A stretch of 64,000 nt of DNA, from contig JAJFJN010000087.1 of NCBI GenBank assembly GCA_021773975.1, positions 52,311 through 116,310 of the forward strand. The letters run 5' to 3'. Both the position numbers and the translations under genes were made by a program. Position 1 is the first letter of the stretch; each line of letters begins with the position of its first letter. The notes under the pieces are model-generated. The model ran no database searches. It had not been told where the DNA came from and saw nothing but the letters and a program-made list of their open reading frames with translations. Source of the stretch: Gammaproteobacteria bacterium (GTDB taxonomy: Bacteria; Pseudomonadota; Gammaproteobacteria; Chromatiales; Chromatiaceae). This document shows, piece by piece, positions 60,745-64,000 of the stretch.

Positions 60745-63648
60745 ATGAAAAGAATGCTGATTAACGCAACTCAGCCTGAAGAGGTGCGCGTTGCCATCGT
60801 TGATGGTCAAAAACTATTTAATCTTGACATCGAAATTCCCGGTCGGGAACAGAAAAAAGCCAACATCTACAAAGCCAAAGTTACTCGGGTTGAACCTAGC
60901 CTGGAAGCGGCTTTTGTTGAATACGGCTCTGAACGCCACGGATTCCTTCCACTAAAAGAGATTGCCCGAACCTATTTTTCTGAAGATGCCCTCAAATCTG
61001 GCGGCCGCCCTAGCATCAGAGATGCCATTAAAGAGGGGCAGGAAATCATCATCCAAGTTGAAAAAGAGGAGCGCGGCAACAAAGGGGCAGCTCTAACAAC
61101 CTTTATATCACTCGCAGGACGCTACTTGGTTTTAATGCCCAATAACCCCCGGGCTGGTGGTGTATCACGTCGTATTGAAGGCAATGATCGCAGTGAACTT
61201 CGGGATGCCATGAGCAAACTGACCGTTCCAGAAAATATGGGACTTATCGTTCGCACCGCCGGATTAGGCAAAAATGAAGAGGAGCTACAATGGGATCTAG
61301 ACTATATAAATAGTCTATGGACAGCCATAGAAATCTCTGCTGGTGAGCAAAAAGCCCCCTTCCTGATCTATCAGGAAAGTAACGTTATTATTCGCTCTAT
61401 CCGAGATCACCTTAGAGCAGACATCGGTGAAATTGTCATCGACAACCCCAGTGTCTATGAAGAAGCCTGCGATTTTATTAAGCATGTTATGCCTAATTAT
61501 CTACGCAAAATACGAAAATATGATGATGAAGTCCCTCTATTTACCCGCTACCAAATAGAGAGCCAAATTGAATCTGCCTTCCAACGTGAAGTTCGTCTAC
61601 CTTCTGGTGGCGCTATAGTCATTGACCCTACTGAAGCGCTTACTTCAATCGATATCAACTCAGCTCGCGCAACTAAAGGGGCCGATATTGAAGAGACAGC
61701 TTTAAACACCAACCTCGAAGCAGCAGATGAGATTGGCCGTCAACTTCGATTACGTGATCTGGGTGGATTATTTGTCATCGACTTCATTGATATGACTCCA
61801 GCTCGCAATCAGAGAGAAGTAGAGAACCGACTCAAAGAAGCGATGAAACAGGATCGCGCCCGCGTACAACTTGGTCGAATATCCCGTTTTGGGTTATTGG
61901 AGTTATCACGCCAGCGTCTACGCCCTTCACTAGGCGAATCCACTAGCCAACATGTTTGCCCTCGTTGCGATGGACACGGTTATATTCGTGGTGTTGAATC
62001 TCTGGCTCTATCTATTCTGCGCATTATTGAAGAGCAGACAATGATAGAAAACACTGGGCGGGTTGTGGCCCAATTGCCTGTCGATGTTGCCACTTTTCTG
62101 CTCAATGAAAAACGCGAAGCCATTCACGGCATAGAGCAACGTCAATCAGTACATGTTGTACTGGTTCCAAACACAGAGCTTAAAACCCCACACTACAGCA
62201 TAGAGCGTGTGCGAACCCACGAGCTTCCTGAACCAGAAGCTGATACTGCAAGCTACAAGATGGCAACAGCAGCAGTAGCAAAAATAGCCCCGGATTTTGT
62301 TAAGCCAAGTAACATTAAAAGCGAACAACCTACTGTTAGGCGCATTACACCAACTCAACCAGCCCCACAACGAAGCAGCGAAGAAAGTGAAACTAAAGCT
62401 GAGCCAGGACTACTCAAAAAGATTTTTGGTGTATTTTCAAAAGTAACCGAAGCAGCACGCCACCAAGAGGATGTTATAAAAAGCACCGATGCGCCAGAAA
62501 AGGCACCTACCGCCGAACCAAGTCAAAGCAATAGGGATATTCGTGGCCGCCAAAACACAGGCGGACGCAGATCTTCCAATCAAGGCAAACCTAGACGACC
62601 TGAAAGCACAACGAGTCAGACCAACAAGCGCACTACTAGCACAGCCAGCAATAAACCGCCTCAGCCAGAAAAGAAAGTCGAGGACATCAAGGCACAACAA
62701 ACGGCCAACGAAAGTAGCCCTCCACCAATACCAGGCGAACAACCGGCAGATCAAACAAAACCTCAGCGCACCGGTACCGGAAGCCGACGAGGTCGCCGTG
62801 GTGGCCGTAGGCGTCGCCCAGCAAGTGAAACAGAGCAAAATAGCAATACAAAAGCTGCTTTTATTCCAAACAGTGAACTTGAGAAGGCAACTTCTCCAGA
62901 AACAGTACAGGAAACATCACCATTGCCCTCTGTAGAGCCACAAAATAATAGTGAGCAGGATAAGGCAAAACCAGCTCCTCGTCAGCGTACAAGATCACGC
63001 CGCCCTGCAAATTGTGATACTTCTGCATCACCAAAACCAGAAAGCCCAGAGGAGTCATCACAATCAGCAAAACCTAATGTGCCTCAAGACAAGCGTGCTT
63101 CAGATACGGTTGTAACAATACCGGTTGAATCAAAAGCTCCAGTTAAAGCACCTACAGCCGCTCCAAGCACTAGCGCAAAGGCACCCTCAGAACCCAAGCG
63201 CGATACAGTAAAAGCACAGGCAGCAAAACCAATAGAAACAACGCAGGTAAATAAACCCATACCTGAAAGCAAATCCGTAGAAAAATCTACTGTAACAGCT
63301 CCAAACAGCCCACAAAACGAACCAGTGGCAACTAAAGCAAAATCAGTAGCGCCAAAGAAAATGGCTCAACAGGCATCGACTAACACACCAAAACTTCGCC
63401 AGGTAGAAACTAAAAACACGCCCCAAGGCTCTCCAGCCAAGGTAGCGCCACCTATGGCATCCAAACCAAAGCCCGTGCCTAAGCCAAAACCAGCGACACC
63501 AAAGATCAAAGCAGAACCACCTAAACCTATTAAGCAAGTAGAGACAAAAACTACCACAGCAGAGCCAACACCCTCTAAAGCTGATGTTAAACCGGTAGAG
63601 AAGCAAGCTCAGAGTGTGAGTCCACCGCTCGTTGATGATAATAAGTAA
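60745..63648 (+). CDS. rne: Ribonuclease E
   Basis: Essential endoribonuclease and degradosome scaffold, 967 residues. The start [21 protein letters not shown] matches E. coli. S1 domain ~35-125; catalytic domain with ITSIDIN-type acidic site ([19 protein letters not shown], ~300) and [20 protein letters not shown] (~345); Zn-link [12 protein letters not shown] (~405). From ~515 the tail is low complexity: an Arg-rich [10 protein letters not shown] patch (~685) and many Ala/Pro/Lys/Thr repeats. GAGAG precedes the ATG. Confidence 0.96.
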   Translation: MKRMLINATQPEEVRVAIVDGQKLFNLDIEIPGREQKKANIYKAKVTRVEPSLEAAFVEYGSERHGFLPLKEIARTYFSEDALKSGGRPSIRDAIKEGQEIIIQVEKEERGNKGAALTTFISLAGRYLVLMPNNPRAGGVSRRIEGNDRSELRDAMSKLTVPENMGLIVRTAGLGKNEEELQWDLDYINSLWTAIEISAGEQKAPFLIYQESNVIIRSIRDHLRADIGEIVIDNPSVYEEACDFIKHVMPNYLRKIRKYDDEVPLFTRYQIESQIESAFQREVRLPSGGAIVIDPTEALTSIDINSARATKGADIEETALNTNLEAADEIGRQLRLRDLGGLFVIDFIDMTPARNQREVENRLKEAMKQDRARVQLGRISRFGLLELSRQRLRPSLGESTSQHVCPRCDGHGYIRGVESLALSILRIIEEQTMIENTGRVVAQLPVDVATFLLNEKREAIHGIEQRQSVHVVLVPNTELKTPHYSIERVRTHELPEPEADTASYKMATAAVAKIAPDFVKPSNIKSEQPTVRRITPTQPAPQRSSEESETKAEPGLLKKIFGVFSKVTEAARHQEDVIKSTDAPEKAPTAEPSQSNRDIRGRQNTGGRRSSNQGKPRRPESTTSQTNKRTTSTASNKPPQPEKKVEDIKAQQTANESSPPPIPGEQPADQTKPQRTGTGSRRGRRGGRRRRPASETEQNSNTKAAFIPNSELEKATSPETVQETSPLPSVEPQNNSEQDKAKPAPRQRTRSRRPANCDTSASPKPESPEESSQSAKPNVPQDKRASDTVVTIPVESKAPVKAPTAAPSTSAKAPSEPKRDTVKAQAAKPIETTQVNKPIPESKSVEKSTVTAPNSPQNEPVATKAKSVAPKKMAQQASTNTPKLRQVETKNTPQGSPAKVAPPMASKPKPVPKPKPATPKIKAEPPKPIKQVETKTTTAEPTPSKADVKPVEKQAQSVSPPLVDDNK

Positions 63649-63658
63649 ACACACGCCT

Positions 63659-63693
63659 TCCCTGGCTTGAATCTAATCAGATCAAGCCAGGGA
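63659..63693 (+). terminator. Strong hairpin after rne
   Basis: TCCCTGGCTTGA pairs with TCAAGCCAGGGA, 11 nt after the rne stop; an 11-nt loop. No U-tract follows. Likely marks the rne mRNA end. Confidence 0.6.
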
Positions 63694-64000
63694 GGGCTGC
63701 ATGCAGACACATCGGAAAGACCCCTAACCCTTTATTTACAAAAGTACTAGCCAGGAAATGGACGCAAGGCGCTTGACATAACAAGCAATGACTTAAGAGT
63801 TGTCCACAGTTACTTCATGTGTACTTGGAAATCGTTCATTTGCTTAGAGCTATCTTAAACCTAAAAAAATCAGTTAACCCTGCTGAAGTGCATCATTCAG
63901 CATAAAGACCTTCCATATTGGGGCAATGATGAGCTATGTGGGCGTTGGTGACATATTTTGATCCACACCGCCAATATTGCCGCCAAATTTCTCCGTAGCT
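63694..64000. other. Unassigned end of window
   Basis: About 307 nt. Short open frames reach the right edge on the minus strand, but none shows a family signature. TTGACA near 63774 could be a -35. No gene is called. Confidence 0.3.

Noticed and set aside
62437..63654. Several frames opposite the rne tail
   Set aside because: Low-complexity Ala/Pro/Lys coding sequence creates long antisense frames; none has a start signal or domain.
63798..63807. DnaA-box-like TTGTCCACA near the right edge
   Set aside because: An isolated near-match without further boxes, AT-rich unwinding element or dnaA/dnaN genes; no origin is supported.
60601..63905. 13-bp repeat TCATTCAGCATAA on both sides of rne (60601 and 63893)
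   Set aside because: A single 13-mer match is expected many times by chance in 64 kb; no longer flanking identity, so not called as an element boundary.
63890..64000. Open minus-strand frames reaching the right edge that look vaguely transposase-like
   Set aside because: Too short, all three frames partly open, no motif; cannot be judged without the next sequence.

Overview
The window is chromosomal DNA from a gammaproteobacterium, AT-leaning by eye and densely coding. Three things support this: the eno-kdsA-pyrG block, the rne/rluC ... yceD-rpmF-plsX-fabHDG-acpP-fabF-pabC-mltG-tmk-holB-pilZ-tatD supercluster, and the GspA/GspB and KefB-type genes. A complete cbb3 oxidase locus, two FNR-type regulators, superoxide reductase, rubredoxin and rubrerythrin suggest a microaerobic or facultatively anaerobic life. 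A relationship to sulfur-oxidising or purple-sulfur lineages is possible, but nothing here proves it. No CRISPR array, prophage or intact insertion sequence was seen.

Layout. 1-3442 (minus): 3'-truncated eno, kdsA, pyrG. 3900-7284 (plus): gltX, glnS, tRNA-Ala(GGC), tRNA-Glu(TTC). 7285-13330: an orphan ORF, glutamate dehydrogenase, a GspA/GspB pair and the wreck of a MASE3 hybrid sensor kinase. 13391-19122: rubredoxin (too short for ordinary ORF cut-offs), an antibiotic-biosynthesis-monooxygenase-like protein, a KefG/KefB-type K+ efflux pair, superoxide reductase, thiol peroxidase, a periplasmic LolA-like protein and a family-6 uracil/hypoxanthine-DNA glycosylase. 19372-20358: a DUF3034 outer-membrane protein. 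20963-32598 (minus): FNR-like regulator 1, a DsbD_2/SafE-like membrane protein, rubrerythrin, ccoS, ccoI, ccoH, ccoG, ccoP, ccoQ, ccoO, ccoN and FNR-like regulator 2. 33529-39571 (minus): six tightly packed genes (OppC-like permease, fused double ABC ATPase, two unrecognised membrane proteins, an FAH-family enzyme, an FmdE-like protein). 39789-48513: class II aldolase, FKBP isomerase, tatD, pilZ, holB, tmk, mltG, pabC, fabF, acpP. 48701-53173: fabG, fabD, fabH, plsX, rpmF, yceD. 53258-56628: oadB, oadA, oadG. 56905-63648: Maf/YceF, S49 protease, HAD phosphatase, rluC, rne.

How the parts work together. The cbb3 oxidase and its assembly genes (CcoG/H/I/S for copper and redox maturation) sit between two FNR-family genes. 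FNR-type boxes lie upstream of ccoN and upstream of fnr1, implying oxygen-responsive control. Superoxide reductase, rubredoxin, rubrerythrin and thiol peroxidase form a reductive oxygen-defence set. The fab cluster makes fatty acids and phospholipid precursors. The oadGAB sodium pump is inserted inside a cluster that is otherwise conserved with enterobacteria.

The best candidates for something undescribed are three. First, the six-gene 33.5-39.6 kb array, which has ABC parts but no visible substrate-binding protein or OppB partner. Second, the FNR paralogue with a C-x4-C-x2-C cluster motif. Third, the MASE3/receiver deletion remnant. A terminator placed directly in front of pabC is also worth a test.
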